64,000 bases of DNA. It comes from Aquabacter sp040049275. GTDB taxonomy: Bacteria > Pseudomonadota > Alphaproteobacteria > Rhizobiales > Xanthobacteraceae. Shown in pieces: positions 7,836 through 16,154 of this stretch. Positions within the stretch are counted from its first letter, which is position 1, and each line of letters opens with the position of its first letter. Under the pieces are notes generated by a model. That model did no database searches and was not told where the DNA came from. It worked only from the letters and a program-made list of their open reading frames with translations. A program made the position numbers and the translations under genes. The stretch lies in NCBI RefSeq assembly GCF_040049275.1, contig NZ_JBDZDT010000005.1, positions 538,960 to 602,959 of the forward strand, in the 5' to 3' direction.

Positions 7836-8789
7836 TCAGCTCCGGCCGAGCTTGGCTTCCCGCGCGGTGCGCAGCCGCGCGAAATCCTCGCCGGCATGGT
7901 GCGAGGACCGGGTGAGCGGGCTCGATGACACCATCAGGAAGCCCTTGGCATAGGCCACCGTCTCGAATGCCTTGAACTCGTCCGGCGTCACGAAGCGCTC
8001 CACCTTGTGGTGGCGGCGGGTGGGCTGGAGATACTGGCCGATGGTCATGAAATCCACGTCGGCGGCGCGCAGGTCGTCCATGAGCTGGAGCACCTCGTTC
8101 CGCTCTTCCCCGAGGCCCACCATGATGCCGGACTTGGTGAAGATGGACGGGTCCAACTCCTTCACCTGCTGGAGCAGGCGCAGCGAGTGGAAATAGCGCG
8201 CGCCGGGACGCACCGTGAGGTACTTCGCCGGCACGGTTTCCATATTGTGGTTGAAGACGTCGGGCTTCGCTTCCACCACCACTTCCGCCGCGCCCGGCTT
8301 GCGCAGGAAGTCGGGGGTGAGGATTTCGATGGTGGTGCCGGGGCTCGCGGCACGGATGGCGCGGATGGTGCGGGCGAAATGCTCGGCGCCGCCGTCGGAG
8401 AGATCGTCGCGGTCCACCGAGGTGATGACAACGTGTGAGAGGCCGAGCTTGGCGACCGCCTCGCCCACCTTCTGCGGCTCGTCTTGATGGAGCGCGTTCG
8501 GCAGGCCGGTGCGCACATTGCAGAAGGCGCAGGCGCGGGTGCAGGTGTCGCCCATGATCATGAAGGTGGCGTGCTTCTTCTCCCAGCACTCACCGATATT
8601 GGGACAGCCCGCCTCCTCGCACACGGTGTGGAGGCCGTTGGCGCGGACGATCTCCGCAGTCTTGGACCAGCCGGCCGAGCCGGGGGCCTTGACCCTGATC
8701 CAATCCGGTTTGCGCAGCACCTCGTTTTCGGGGCGGTGCGCCTTTTCCGGGTGGCGGGGCCTGTTCAGCGTGTTGACGACGGTGACCAT
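7836..8789 (-). CDS. lipA: Lipoyl synthase
   Basis: 317-residue radical-SAM enzyme that inserts two sulfur atoms into octanoyl groups on lipoyl domains, activating pyruvate and 2-oxoglutarate dehydrogenases. Both clusters are present: the auxiliary cluster motif Cys57-x4-Cys62-x5-Cys68 (CEEAGCPNIGEC) and the radical-SAM Cys83-x3-Cys87-x2-Cys90 (CTRACAFC). The C-terminal serine that completes the auxiliary cluster lies in the VSSSPLTRSSHHA segment. Length is normal. The START-like gene follows 4 bases later and probably shares the transcript. Confidence 0.98.
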   Translation of the reverse strand: MVTVVNTLNRPRHPEKAHRPENEVLRKPDWIRVKAPGSAGWSKTAEIVRANGLHTVCEEAGCPNIGECWEKKHATFMIMGDTCTRACAFCNVRTGLPNALHQDEPQKVGEAVAKLGLSHVVITSVDRDDLSDGGAEHFARTIRAIRAASPGTTIEILTPDFLRKPGAAEVVVEAKPDVFNHNMETVPAKYLTVRPGARYFHSLRLLQQVKELDPSIFTKSGIMVGLGEERNEVLQLMDDLRAADVDFMTIGQYLQPTRRHHKVERFVTPDEFKAFETVAYAKGFLMVSSSPLTRSSHHAGEDFARLRTAREAKLGRS

Positions 8790-8896
8790 GCGTTGCGTGC
8801 CATCTTCCGCTTGGTGCGGTGGTATTCGCCAGATGTAGCGTCCGCGCGCGCGAACGTCGAGTTCGCCGGAAGCAGGGCTGCCCTGTGAAATGCGAA

Positions 8897-8919
8897 CCGG
8901 GCGCCCAAGGGGCGCCCGG
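8897..8919 (-). terminator. Strong GC hairpin downstream of clpA
   Basis: CCGGGCGCCC and its exact complement are separated by three bases, starting 10 bases after the clpA stop. This 10-bp stem is very stable. On the minus strand it is followed only by TTCGCATTT, so it is a plausible but not classic intrinsic terminator. Confidence 0.6.
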
Positions 8920-8928
8920 TCGTTTCGC

Positions 8929-11403
8929 TCAGGCCTTCACCAAAGGCACCTTCGGGACATGGCTGCCGCGGCCGGAGCCGCCCGAGCCGCCCTTGGGTCC
9001 CGCCTTCGGCCCAGGCTTGCCGGGCTTGGTGCCGGGGCGCACGGGCTTGCTGCGGGATGCTTCGGCCTTGCGGCGGGGCGCACGCTTGACCGAAGGCACG
9101 ATCTTGTCCGGCTTGGGCGTGATGGGGCCTTCCGGGAATTCGAAGACGAGCTTCGAAGCCGGGCCTTCCCCTTCCACCACGACGCGGACATGGCCGCCGC
9201 CCTTGAGCCGGCCGAACAGCACCTCGTCGGCAAGCCCGGTCTTGATGTATTCCTGGATCACCCGGGCCATAGGCCGGGCGCCCATCTGCTCGTCATAGCC
9301 GCGCTCCACCAGCCAGGCGGTCGCCTCGTCGGAGAGTTCGATGGTGACGTTGCGGTCGGCCAGCTGGGCTTCCAGCTGGAGCACGAACTTCTCCACCACC
9401 TGGCCGATCACCTCGGTGGGCAGATGGGCGAAGGTGATGACCGAGTCGAGCCGGTTGCGGAATTCCGGCGCGAAGGTGCGGTTGATCGCCTCCACGTCGT
9501 CGCCTTCCCGCTTGTTGCGGGTGAAGCCGTAAGCCGCCTTGGAGAGATCCGCCGCGCCGGCATTGGTGGTCATGATCAGGATCACGTTCCTGAAGTCCAC
9601 CGACTTGCCGTTATGGTCGGTGAGCTTCCCGTGGTCCATCACCTGGAGGAGGATGTTGAAGAGGTCCGGATGGGCCTTCTCGATCTCATCCAGCAGCAGC
9701 ACGCAATGCGGGGTCTGGTCCACGCCGTCAGTGAGCAGGCCGCCCTGGTCGAAGCCCACATAGCCGGGAGGCGCGCCGATGAGACGCGAGACCGTGTGGC
9801 GCTCCATATATTCCGACATGTCGAAGCGCAGGAGGTTCACCCCGAGGATGGAGGCGAGCTGCTTGGCCACTTCCGTCTTGCCGACGCCGGTGGGGCCGGA
9901 AAACAGATAGGAGCCGATGGGCTTCTCCGGCTCGCGCAGGCCCGCCCGCGCCAGCTTGATGGAGGCCGCCAGCGCCTCAATGGCCTTGTCCTGCCCGTAG
10001 ACGACGCGCTTGAGGGTCGTCTCCAGATTGGCCAGCACCTCGGCGTCGTCCTTGGAGACGGACTTGGGCGGGATGCGCGCCATGGTGGCGATGGTGGCCT
10101 CGATCTCCTTCAGGCCAATGATCTTCTTGCGCCGGCTCTCGGGCATCAGCATCTGGGCCGCGCCGCTCTCGTCGATCACGTCGATCGCCTTGTCGGGCAG
10201 CTTGCGGTCATGGATGTAGCGGGCCGAGAGCTCCACCGCGGCCTTGATGGCCTCGTTGGTGTAGCGCAGCTTGTGGTAGTCCTCGAAATAGGGCTTGAGG
10301 CCCTTCAGGATCTCGATGGCGTCCGGCACGGTGGGCTCGGCCACGTCGATCTTCTGGAACCGGCGCACCAAAGCGCGGTCCTTCTCGAAATACTGCCGGT
10401 ATTCCTTGTAGGTGGTGGAGCCCATGCAGCGCAGCGAGCCCGAGGCCAAAGCCGGCTTCAGGAGGTTCGACGCATCCATGGCCCCGCCCGAGGTCGCACC
10501 GGCACCGATAACCGTGTGGATCTCGTCGATGAACATGATGGCGTTGGGATAAGCCTCGATCTCCTTCACCACCTGCTTCAGGCGCTCCTCGAAGTCGCCG
10601 CGATAGCGGGTGCCCGCGAGCAGCGCGCCCATGTCGAGGGAGAAGATGGTGGCGGTGGCGAGCACCTCCGGCACGTCGCCATTGATGATGCGGCGCGCGA
10701 GACCTTCCGCGATCGCGGTCTTGCCCACGCCGGGATCACCCACGAAGAGCGGGTTGTTCTTCTGCCGCCGGCAGAGCACCTGGATGGTGCGCTGGATTTC
10801 CTTGTCGCGGCCGATGAGGGGGTCGATCTTGCCTTCGTTCGCCTTCTTGTTGAGGTTCACGCAATAGGCGTCGAGCGCGTCGGCCTTCTTCTTCCCGTCC
10901 TCGCCGGACTTGGTCTCGGTCTCGTCCTCGGCGCCGCGCACGGGGCGGCTCTCGGACATGCCGGCCCGCTTGGCGATGCCGTGGGAGATGTAGTTGACCG
11001 CGTCGTACCGCGTCATGTCCTGCTCCTGCAGGAAATAAGCGGCGTGGCTCTCGCGCTCGGCGAAGATGGCGACGAGCACGTTGGCGCCCGTCACTTCCTC
11101 GCGGCCCGAGGACTGGACATGGATGACGGCCCTCTGGATCACCCGCTGGAAGCCGGCGGTGGGCTTGCTGTCATCCCCACTCTGCTGGACCAGGTTCTCC
11201 AGCTCGCTGTCGACATATTCGATGAGATTGCGACGAAGCTTGTCCAGATCGACGTTGCAGGCGCGCATCACGGCGGCGGCGTCCTGGTCGTCGACGAGGG
11301 ACAGAAGCAGATGCTCGAGGGTCGCGTATTCGTGGTGGCGCTCGTTCGCGAGAGCGAGGGCCCTGTGGAGCGACTGTTCGAGGCTGCGTGAGAAAGTTGG
11401 CAT
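8929..11403 (-). CDS. clpA: ATP-dependent Clp protease ATP-binding subunit ClpA
   Basis: 824-residue AAA+ unfoldase that feeds substrates to ClpP and takes N-end-rule substrates from ClpS. Layout: N-domain (about 1-145, MPTFSRSLEQ), first AAA+ module with Walker A GDPGVGKT and Walker B MFIDEIH, second module with GPTGVGKT and LLLDEIEKAHPD, then the D2 C-domain. There is no ClpB-type middle domain. Where E. coli ClpA carries the ClpP-docking IGL loop, this protein has YGF (KAAYGFTRNKREG). The C-terminus has an extra Lys/Arg/Pro/Gly-rich tail of about 65 residues. clpS lies upstream on the same strand, 154 bases away. Confidence 0.97.
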   Translation of the reverse strand: MPTFSRSLEQSLHRALALANERHHEYATLEHLLLSLVDDQDAAAVMRACNVDLDKLRRNLIEYVDSELENLVQQSGDDSKPTAGFQRVIQRAVIHVQSSGREEVTGANVLVAIFAERESHAAYFLQEQDMTRYDAVNYISHGIAKRAGMSESRPVRGAEDETETKSGEDGKKKADALDAYCVNLNKKANEGKIDPLIGRDKEIQRTIQVLCRRQKNNPLFVGDPGVGKTAIAEGLARRIINGDVPEVLATATIFSLDMGALLAGTRYRGDFEERLKQVVKEIEAYPNAIMFIDEIHTVIGAGATSGGAMDASNLLKPALASGSLRCMGSTTYKEYRQYFEKDRALVRRFQKIDVAEPTVPDAIEILKGLKPYFEDYHKLRYTNEAIKAAVELSARYIHDRKLPDKAIDVIDESGAAQMLMPESRRKKIIGLKEIEATIATMARIPPKSVSKDDAEVLANLETTLKRVVYGQDKAIEALAASIKLARAGLREPEKPIGSYLFSGPTGVGKTEVAKQLASILGVNLLRFDMSEYMERHTVSRLIGAPPGYVGFDQGGLLTDGVDQTPHCVLLLDEIEKAHPDLFNILLQVMDHGKLTDHNGKSVDFRNVILIMTTNAGAADLSKAAYGFTRNKREGDDVEAINRTFAPEFRNRLDSVITFAHLPTEVIGQVVEKFVLQLEAQLADRNVTIELSDEATAWLVERGYDEQMGARPMARVIQEYIKTGLADEVLFGRLKGGGHVRVVVEGEGPASKLVFEFPEGPITPKPDKIVPSVKRAPRRKAEASRSKPVRPGTKPGKPGPKAGPKGGSGGSGRGSHVPKVPLVKA

Positions 11404-11557
11404 CTAGACCTCTATCTCGTACCCCGCCCCGAGCCCGGCCAATCTGACGGCCCCGGACGTGTACGCGCTCCCTTAAACTTCGTACCTGCTCCCGCCCCGC
11501 GCAAGGCCCCCTCTTCGCCTCTCCCCCGTTCGGATGACGCTTCGCCTTATGGCCGCG

Positions 11558-11950
11558 TCATTTCTTCTCCATCACACATTGAAGAGGATGTTGGTGTTTG
11601 CGCGCGAAGTCCATCACCTGCGTGACTTTTGTCTCGGCGACTTCATAGGTGTAGATGCCGCACTCGCCGACGCCCTGATTGTGGACGTGGAGCATGATCG
11701 CGTTCGCTGCCTCGCGGTCCTTGCTGAAGAACCGCTCGAGCACGTGCACCACGAACTCCATGGGGGTGTAGTCGTCGTTCAGCAGCAGCACGCGATAGAG
11801 GCTCGGCCGCTTGGTCTGCGGCTTGGTGCGGGTGATGACCGCGGTCCCCGGACCTGTCCCGGCGCCACGGCGCGGCTTGTCTCCGTCCGCCATGAAGGGC
11901 TGGAGCGAGACGGGACGAGGGAAGGGAGTGTCTGTATCGTTCTGTGACAT
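11558..11950 (-). CDS. clpS: ATP-dependent Clp protease adaptor ClpS
   Basis: 130-residue adaptor that presents proteins with destabilising N-terminal residues to ClpA. Family motifs are all there: YRVLLLNDDYTPMEFVV (the DD pair contacts the substrate alpha-amino group), HVHNQGVGECGIYTYEVAETK, and the C-terminal FARKHQHPLQCVMEK. The first 45 residues are a flexible extension. The ATG at 11950 was used; a later Met (MADGDK) would give a 111-residue form closer to the family norm. Its position directly upstream of clpA matches the usual pairing. Confidence 0.96.
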   Translation of the reverse strand: MSQNDTDTPFPRPVSLQPFMADGDKPRRGAGTGPGTAVITRTKPQTKRPSLYRVLLLNDDYTPMEFVVHVLERFFSKDREAANAIMLHVHNQGVGECGIYTYEVAETKVTQVMDFARKHQHPLQCVMEKK

Positions 11951-12108
11951 TGGCAATTCTACGCCTGGCTTCTCAAGACGCGACCGAACGGTCCGTCACC
12001 GCAGCGCTTGCCAAATAATAGGAAGATCGGCCCGTCTTCGCCAGACCGTGCGACGCCGGAAGCTCGAATTTGGCGCCCGGCACCGCTCTTTTTTAACCGT
12101 TCCGCTGT

Positions 12109-12184
12109 GATGGCCGGGTCTGATCCGGCCATCTCCCCGCTCCATGCACGGCGGGAGGAGATCCCCGGATCATATCCGAGGATC
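12109..12184. repeat. Two intergenic stem-loops between phasin and clpS genes
   Basis: GATGGCCGG and CCGGCCATC (12109-12133, perfect 9-bp arms) and GATCCCCGGAT with ATCCGAGGATC (12160-12184, one mismatch) form adjacent hairpins in the 250-base gap. The first shares the ATGGCCGGGT core of the repeats near 30.4-30.7 kb and may be a decayed copy. No gene is seen in this gap. Confidence 0.45.
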
Positions 12185-12201
12185 ATGGCTGGCCTGCAGC
12201 C

Positions 12202-12537
12202 TCAGTGGACCTTCGCGAAGGCCGCTTCGTAGGGCTTGTAGGCTTCCTTGGCGAGATCGGCATAGAGCTCGCCGATCTTGGTCACCTCGGCCACCAGGGC
12301 CTCATAGGAGGTCTTGAGGTAAGCCTGCTGGATCTCGACCGCCTGGTCGATGGTCTTCACGCCCAGCAGTTTCTCCAGCGTGGACGTGCCGAGCTCAAAC
12401 GAGCTCTTGGTGTAGTCCGCCATCTCGATGGCGATGGCCTGCGCGCTCTTGGACCAGGCACCAAAGCTCTTCAGAGCGAGGTCCACATTCTCCTTGCCGA
12501 GCTTCTGCAGCTCTTCGGCATTCTGCATCTGCACCAT
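12202..12537 (-). CDS. Phasin family protein
   Basis: 111-residue amphipathic helical protein of the phasin family, which coats polyhydroxyalkanoate granules. The pattern NVDLALKSFGAWSKSAQAIAIEMADYTK, then LEKLLGVKTIDQAVEIQQAYLKTSYEALVAEVTKIGELYADLAKEAYKP, is the family core spread over the whole length with no other domain. The start has a GGAAAGGA site 8 bases upstream. Two TGC-N3-GCA boxes upstream suggest control by PhaR, which releases DNA when polymer is present. The polymer synthesis genes are not in the window. Confidence 0.92.
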   Translation of the reverse strand: MVQMQNAEELQKLGKENVDLALKSFGAWSKSAQAIAIEMADYTKSSFELGTSTLEKLLGVKTIDQAVEIQQAYLKTSYEALVAEVTKIGELYADLAKEAYKPYEAAFAKVH

Positions 12538-12612
12538 TGGGGATTCCTTTCCAGATGTCCGCTTTCGCCGACATACGCAGGGCGCGGTTTACCCTGCTCG
12601 GACTGTATAATA

Positions 12613-12651
12613 TGCACTGCAACAAAATCGTCAAGAAAATTGTGCGGTGCA
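12613..12651 (-). promoter_or_regulatory. Paired TGC-N3-GCA boxes, candidate PhaR operator
   Basis: TGCACTGCA (12613-12621) and TGCGGTGCA (12643-12651) have centres exactly 30 bp apart, about three helical turns, in an AT-rich patch 76-114 bases before the phasin start. Known PhaR sites in alphaproteobacteria are TGC-rich palindromes of this kind. A TATAAT-like element overlaps the first box on the plus strand. Binding is inferred. Confidence 0.5.
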
Positions 12652-12809
12652 CAAATCCAATATCCTGCCGGATTTACGCCTTGGTAACCGCGGGTTTCTA
12701 ACTTCAAAGGCGGTCACTCCCTCGCTCTCCCGGTTGATGCGGCGCGTCCGGTGCGTTGCCGCAGACATCGGTCATAGCGGCCCACCAGGACTGACACGGA
12801 ACGATTTTC

Positions 12810-14531
12810 ATGCGTATGGCGCTGGCGAACGGCACTTTCTCGGCAAAACTTCTTGCCGCCGCGCTCGCGGCTTCCCTGTGCTTCACGGCAAGCGTCGCGG
12901 AGGCGAAGCCGAAGAAGCAGGCCAAGGCGAAGTCGACGAGCAGCCAGACTGCGAAGAAAAACACCAGCGACGACGACGACAACAATACCGGCACCGGCTG
13001 GCGGCGCGGCCAGGCCGCCATCATCATCGACGGGAACACGGGCAAGGTCCTCTACGAGGACAATCCCGACTCCCTGCGCCACCCCGCCTCCGTCACCAAG
13101 GTGATGACGCTCTACATGCTGTTCGAGCAGCTCGAGGCCGGCCGCCTGAAGCTCGACAGCGAGCTGGTGGTGTCCCAGCGCGCCGCCGCCCAGTCCCCCT
13201 CCAAGCTCAATCTGCGGCCCGGCGCCACCATCGAGGTGGAGGACGCCATCAAGGCCATCGTCACCCGCTCGGCCAATGACGTGGCGGTGGTGATCGCCGA
13301 GGCCATCGGCGGCGACGAGGCGACCTTCGCCACCATGATGACCCGCAAGGCGCGCGCCCTGGGCATGGAGAACACCCAGTTCCGCAACGCCTCGGGCCTG
13401 CCAAACAAGGGCCAGCTCACCACGGCGCGCGATCTTGCCACGCTCGGCCTCGCCATCCAGGACCGCTTCCCCAAGCAGTACAAATATTTCTCGACCCGGA
13501 CCTTCTATTACCGGGGCGAAGCCATCGCGAACCACAACCGCATGTTCGGCCGCATCGAGGGCGTGGACGGCATCAAGACCGGCTACACCAACGCCTCCGG
13601 CTTCAACCTGCTGACCTCCGTGCACGACGACGACAAGTTCCTGATCGGCGTGGTTCTGGGCGGCTCCAGCGGCGGCTCGCGCGATGCCCGCATGGCGAAC
13701 CTCATCACCAGCAATCTGGGCCGCGCCTATGCCGGCCGCCGCACCATGCCGAAGACGACGGAAGTGGCGGCTGCCGAGCCTGCGCCTGCCGCCGCTCCGG
13801 CCCCTGCCCCCGCTCAAGCGCGCCGCGAGGCTGCCACCCCGGTGGCGCCCCTGCCCTCGCCGCAGCGCATGGCCTATGCCGCCGACCCGGTGACCACCGC
13901 CGCCATCGCCCCCCGCAGCCAGACGGTCGGCTCCACCGAGCCCATCAAGCCAACGGCCGTGAAGACCACCGCCATTTCCCGTCCGCCCACCCAGGCGCTC
14001 CCGGCGCCAACCTTTACCGGCGCGCCCATGCCACCCGCAGCGGTCGCTGCCGTGCAGGCCCCCGCGCCCGTCCCCCTGGCGCCCGCCCCGGTTGCCGCCG
14101 TCGCGCCTCCCGTTGCCAGCGCCCCCGTCGCCGCCCCTCACACGCTCCAGGCGCAGGCACAGGCGCTCACCCCCGCACCAGCCCAGCAGCCCGTGCGCAC
14201 CGCCTCCGCCGGCCCCGTGGCGCTCCCCGCATCGGCCATGCCTGCGGCGACGCCCGTAAGGTCCGAAACCCCGGCGGCGAGCCATCGCCCCGGCTGGATG
14301 ATCCAGATCGGCGCCTTCGGCGGCGAGAAGGAAGCAAAGAGCCAGCTCGACCTCGCCCAGTCCAAGGCGAAGTCCGTGCTGGGCGGCGCCCAGCCCTTCG
14401 TGGAGAAGGCCAGCAAGGGCTCGTCCGACATCTACCGGGCGCGCTTCGCCGGCCTCGACGAAAAGGGCGCCAAGGAGGCGTGCCGTTTACTGCAACGCAA
14501 CGACTTCGCCTGCATGACTCTGAGGAATTGA
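12810..14531 (+). CDS. D-alanyl-D-alanine carboxypeptidase (PBP5/6 family) with C-terminal SPOR domain
   Basis: 573-residue exported enzyme that trims the terminal D-Ala from peptidoglycan stem peptides. A signal peptide (about 1-31) is followed by a Lys/Asp-rich spacer and the penicillin-binding catalytic domain with all three motifs: S94-V-T-K, S154-A-N and K256-T-G. A linker of about 200 residues rich in Ala and Pro follows. The last 80 residues form a SPOR domain (GWMIQIGAFG to the end), which binds denuded glycan at the division site. This suggests septal targeting. Two in-frame ATGs (12810, 12816) are possible starts. Confidence 0.94.
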   Translation: MRMALANGTFSAKLLAAALAASLCFTASVAEAKPKKQAKAKSTSSQTAKKNTSDDDDNNTGTGWRRGQAAIIIDGNTGKVLYEDNPDSLRHPASVTKVMTLYMLFEQLEAGRLKLDSELVVSQRAAAQSPSKLNLRPGATIEVEDAIKAIVTRSANDVAVVIAEAIGGDEATFATMMTRKARALGMENTQFRNASGLPNKGQLTTARDLATLGLAIQDRFPKQYKYFSTRTFYYRGEAIANHNRMFGRIEGVDGIKTGYTNASGFNLLTSVHDDDKFLIGVVLGGSSGGSRDARMANLITSNLGRAYAGRRTMPKTTEVAAAEPAPAAAPAPAPAQARREAATPVAPLPSPQRMAYAADPVTTAAIAPRSQTVGSTEPIKPTAVKTTAISRPPTQALPAPTFTGAPMPPAAVAAVQAPAPVPLAPAPVAAVAPPVASAPVAAPHTLQAQAQALTPAPAQQPVRTASAGPVALPASAMPAATPVRSETPAASHRPGWMIQIGAFGGEKEAKSQLDLAQSKAKSVLGGAQPFVEKASKGSSDIYRARFAGLDEKGAKEACRLLQRNDFACMTLRN

Positions 14532-14552
14532 AGGTAGAGCGTAGCGGAAGAA

Positions 14553-15251
14553 TCAGCGATGTTTGCGCAGGATGACATCCTTGGCCTGATTGACACGCGC
14601 CGCGAGATAACTGGACCCGCCATGATCGGGGTGGAGCTTCTTCATCAAGGCCCGATGGGCGCCGCGCACGGCGGATTCGTTCGCCCCCGGTTCAAGGCCA
14701 AGCACGTCATAGGCTTCCTGCTCGGTCATCGCGCTGCCGTTCGGAGCATTCCCTCCCCGCTGCCCGCCACCCGCATCTCCCTCACGGTTCTGACGCCATG
14801 CGGGCGCCCGGCGGTCGAGATAAGCTTCGATTAGCGCCAGCGACTGCGGATCGAGCGTCGGACGCATCCCCACCAGCGCCTCCACATCCAGAGCATCCAG
14901 GGACGTGCCCGCCCGAGGGCCGGCAATGATGGTTCCCGTGAGCGCCCCGGAGCGGTGATCCAGTTCCATCTCGAACCAGGGCGAGCGGACCCGCGAGACG
15001 CGCGGCGGCTGCGGCGCGAACGGATTCTGAAAACCACCGCCGGCACGCCCCAGCAGCGCGAGGCCAACGCTGGCCAGCCCCGCCGCGGCGATGAACCGTC
15101 CCGTCACGAGGAGGCCGGCTGCTCCGATCAGCGCCGAGACGCCGCCGAACTGCATGAGCCGGCGCGCCAGGGCCTTGGGATTGGCCTTGGTCCAGAGGTT
15201 GAACAGATAGAGAAGAAGGGCGAGTGCGATCGCTCCGGCGATCAGGGTCAC
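14553..15251 (-). CDS. Membrane-anchored J-domain protein
   Basis: 232-residue protein with two N-terminal membrane helices (about 3-20 and 35-65), a cytosolic middle part, and a C-terminal J domain from about residue 168. That domain has the essential HPD tripeptide in KKLHPDHGGSS and the typical EAYDVLGLEPGA start. It should recruit DnaK to the membrane; TIM14/DjlA-like proteins of alphaproteobacteria share this plan. The GTG start overlaps the stop of the VWA gene upstream in a GTGA arrangement, so the two are translationally coupled. A longer frame over the VWA gene is a shadow. Confidence 0.87.
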   Translation of the reverse strand: MTLIAGAIALALLLYLFNLWTKANPKALARRLMQFGGVSALIGAAGLLVTGRFIAAAGLASVGLALLGRAGGGFQNPFAPQPPRVSRVRSPWFEMELDHRSGALTGTIIAGPRAGTSLDALDVEALVGMRPTLDPQSLALIEAYLDRRAPAWRQNREGDAGGGQRGGNAPNGSAMTEQEAYDVLGLEPGANESAVRGAHRALMKKLHPDHGGSSYLAARVNQAKDVILRKHR

Positions 15252-15976
15252 GATGTGCGATCTCCCATGGCGGCGAGGAGGCGGACCGCGCCCGCATCCT
15301 GCGCCTTCAACAATGCCGTCCGGCCGCCCGCGGCATAGGCCGCGACGGCGCGCAGGAGGGCCCGCAATTCCTCGCCCGCGCCAGGCGCGAAGCGACACCA
15401 GGCGCCGCCCGACAGGCGCGCCATCTCCTTGAAGACACCCTCCACGCGGGCATCCTCGCCTTCCTGGAACATGAAGAGCCGCAGGCCCATGAGGCCGAGC
15501 TTGCCGGCTTTGTCGCAGAGCGCCGCCGGGTTCTCCTCCATGGCGTCGCCCACGAACACAGCGGCCTTCACCCCCGAGCGCTCCACCTCCTGCGACAGAT
15601 GGCCGAGAACGCGGGAAATCTGGGTGAGGCCGCCCCGGCAGTCGATGCGCTTCATGAGCGCGCCGAGCACATGCGGGTCCGACACCCAGTTGGAGGTGCG
15701 GCATTCGTCCGTGCCGCGATAATAGACCAGCTTCACTTCGAGCCCGCCGAGCTCGGCCGCCGCGTGGAACAGATCCGCTTGGATCTCGCGCGCAAGGTCC
15801 CAGGTGGGCTGGCGCGAGGCGGTGGCGTCCATGGCAAAGACCAGCCGCCCGCCGCCTTCGCTCCTGGCCAGGGGCGCGCGGCTCTTGGCGGCGGTGAGGA
15901 AAGCATCCAGTTCCGACGTGCTGGAGAGCGCCCCGCTGGGCAGGGAGCCCTTGGGCGAGAGGGGCTTGCGGATCAT
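15248..15976 (-). CDS. VWA-domain protein coupled to the J-domain gene
   Basis: 242-residue cytosolic protein. After a low-complexity start of about 45 residues comes a von Willebrand A fold. The first strand GRLVFAMDATASR carries the metal-site motif DxTxS (as in MIDAS), followed by the central VYYRGTDEC segment and AAVFVGDAMEE. I know of no proven role; similar genes sit beside membrane J-domain genes in rhizobia, which suggests a shared chaperone or surveillance job (inference). The first ATG with an upstream AAGAAG was chosen. The gene ends in a GTGA overlap with its partner. Confidence 0.82.
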   Translation of the reverse strand: MIRKPLSPKGSLPSGALSSTSELDAFLTAAKSRAPLARSEGGGRLVFAMDATASRQPTWDLAREIQADLFHAAAELGGLEVKLVYYRGTDECRTSNWVSDPHVLGALMKRIDCRGGLTQISRVLGHLSQEVERSGVKAAVFVGDAMEENPAALCDKAGKLGLMGLRLFMFQEGEDARVEGVFKEMARLSGGAWCRFAPGAGEELRALLRAVAAYAAGGRTALLKAQDAGAVRLLAAMGDRTS

Positions 15977-16154
15977 TGCCGCTTCTTTCCCCGCAATCGG
16001 GGCCGGATGGAAGGGAGGGTGTGCCTCATGGCGGCAAGATAAGGCCCCGCGCCTTTCGCACAAGGTCCAGGCTTCGCCTCTCCCGCCCGGCTGCATCCTT
16101 TCCTCCGGGCGCGGAGGGCTTTAGGTTCCGCGGCGAACGGGCCGGGAGATAAAA

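Noticed and set aside
8890..11391. Open frame of 833 codons on the plus strand, antisense to clpA
   Set aside because: It is the shadow of the conserved clpA gene; composition is His/Gly/Ala/Arg-rich as expected for antisense GC-rich DNA, with no ribosome site or domain.
11959..12186. 75-codon minus-strand frame between clpS and phasin
   Set aside because: It translates the intergenic hairpins (repeat-derived SDPAI-type sequence) and has no conserved features.
14553..15704. 383-residue version of the J-domain protein
   Set aside because: The extra N-terminal part is the VWA gene read in another frame; the GTGA-coupled GTG start gives a proper membrane helix.
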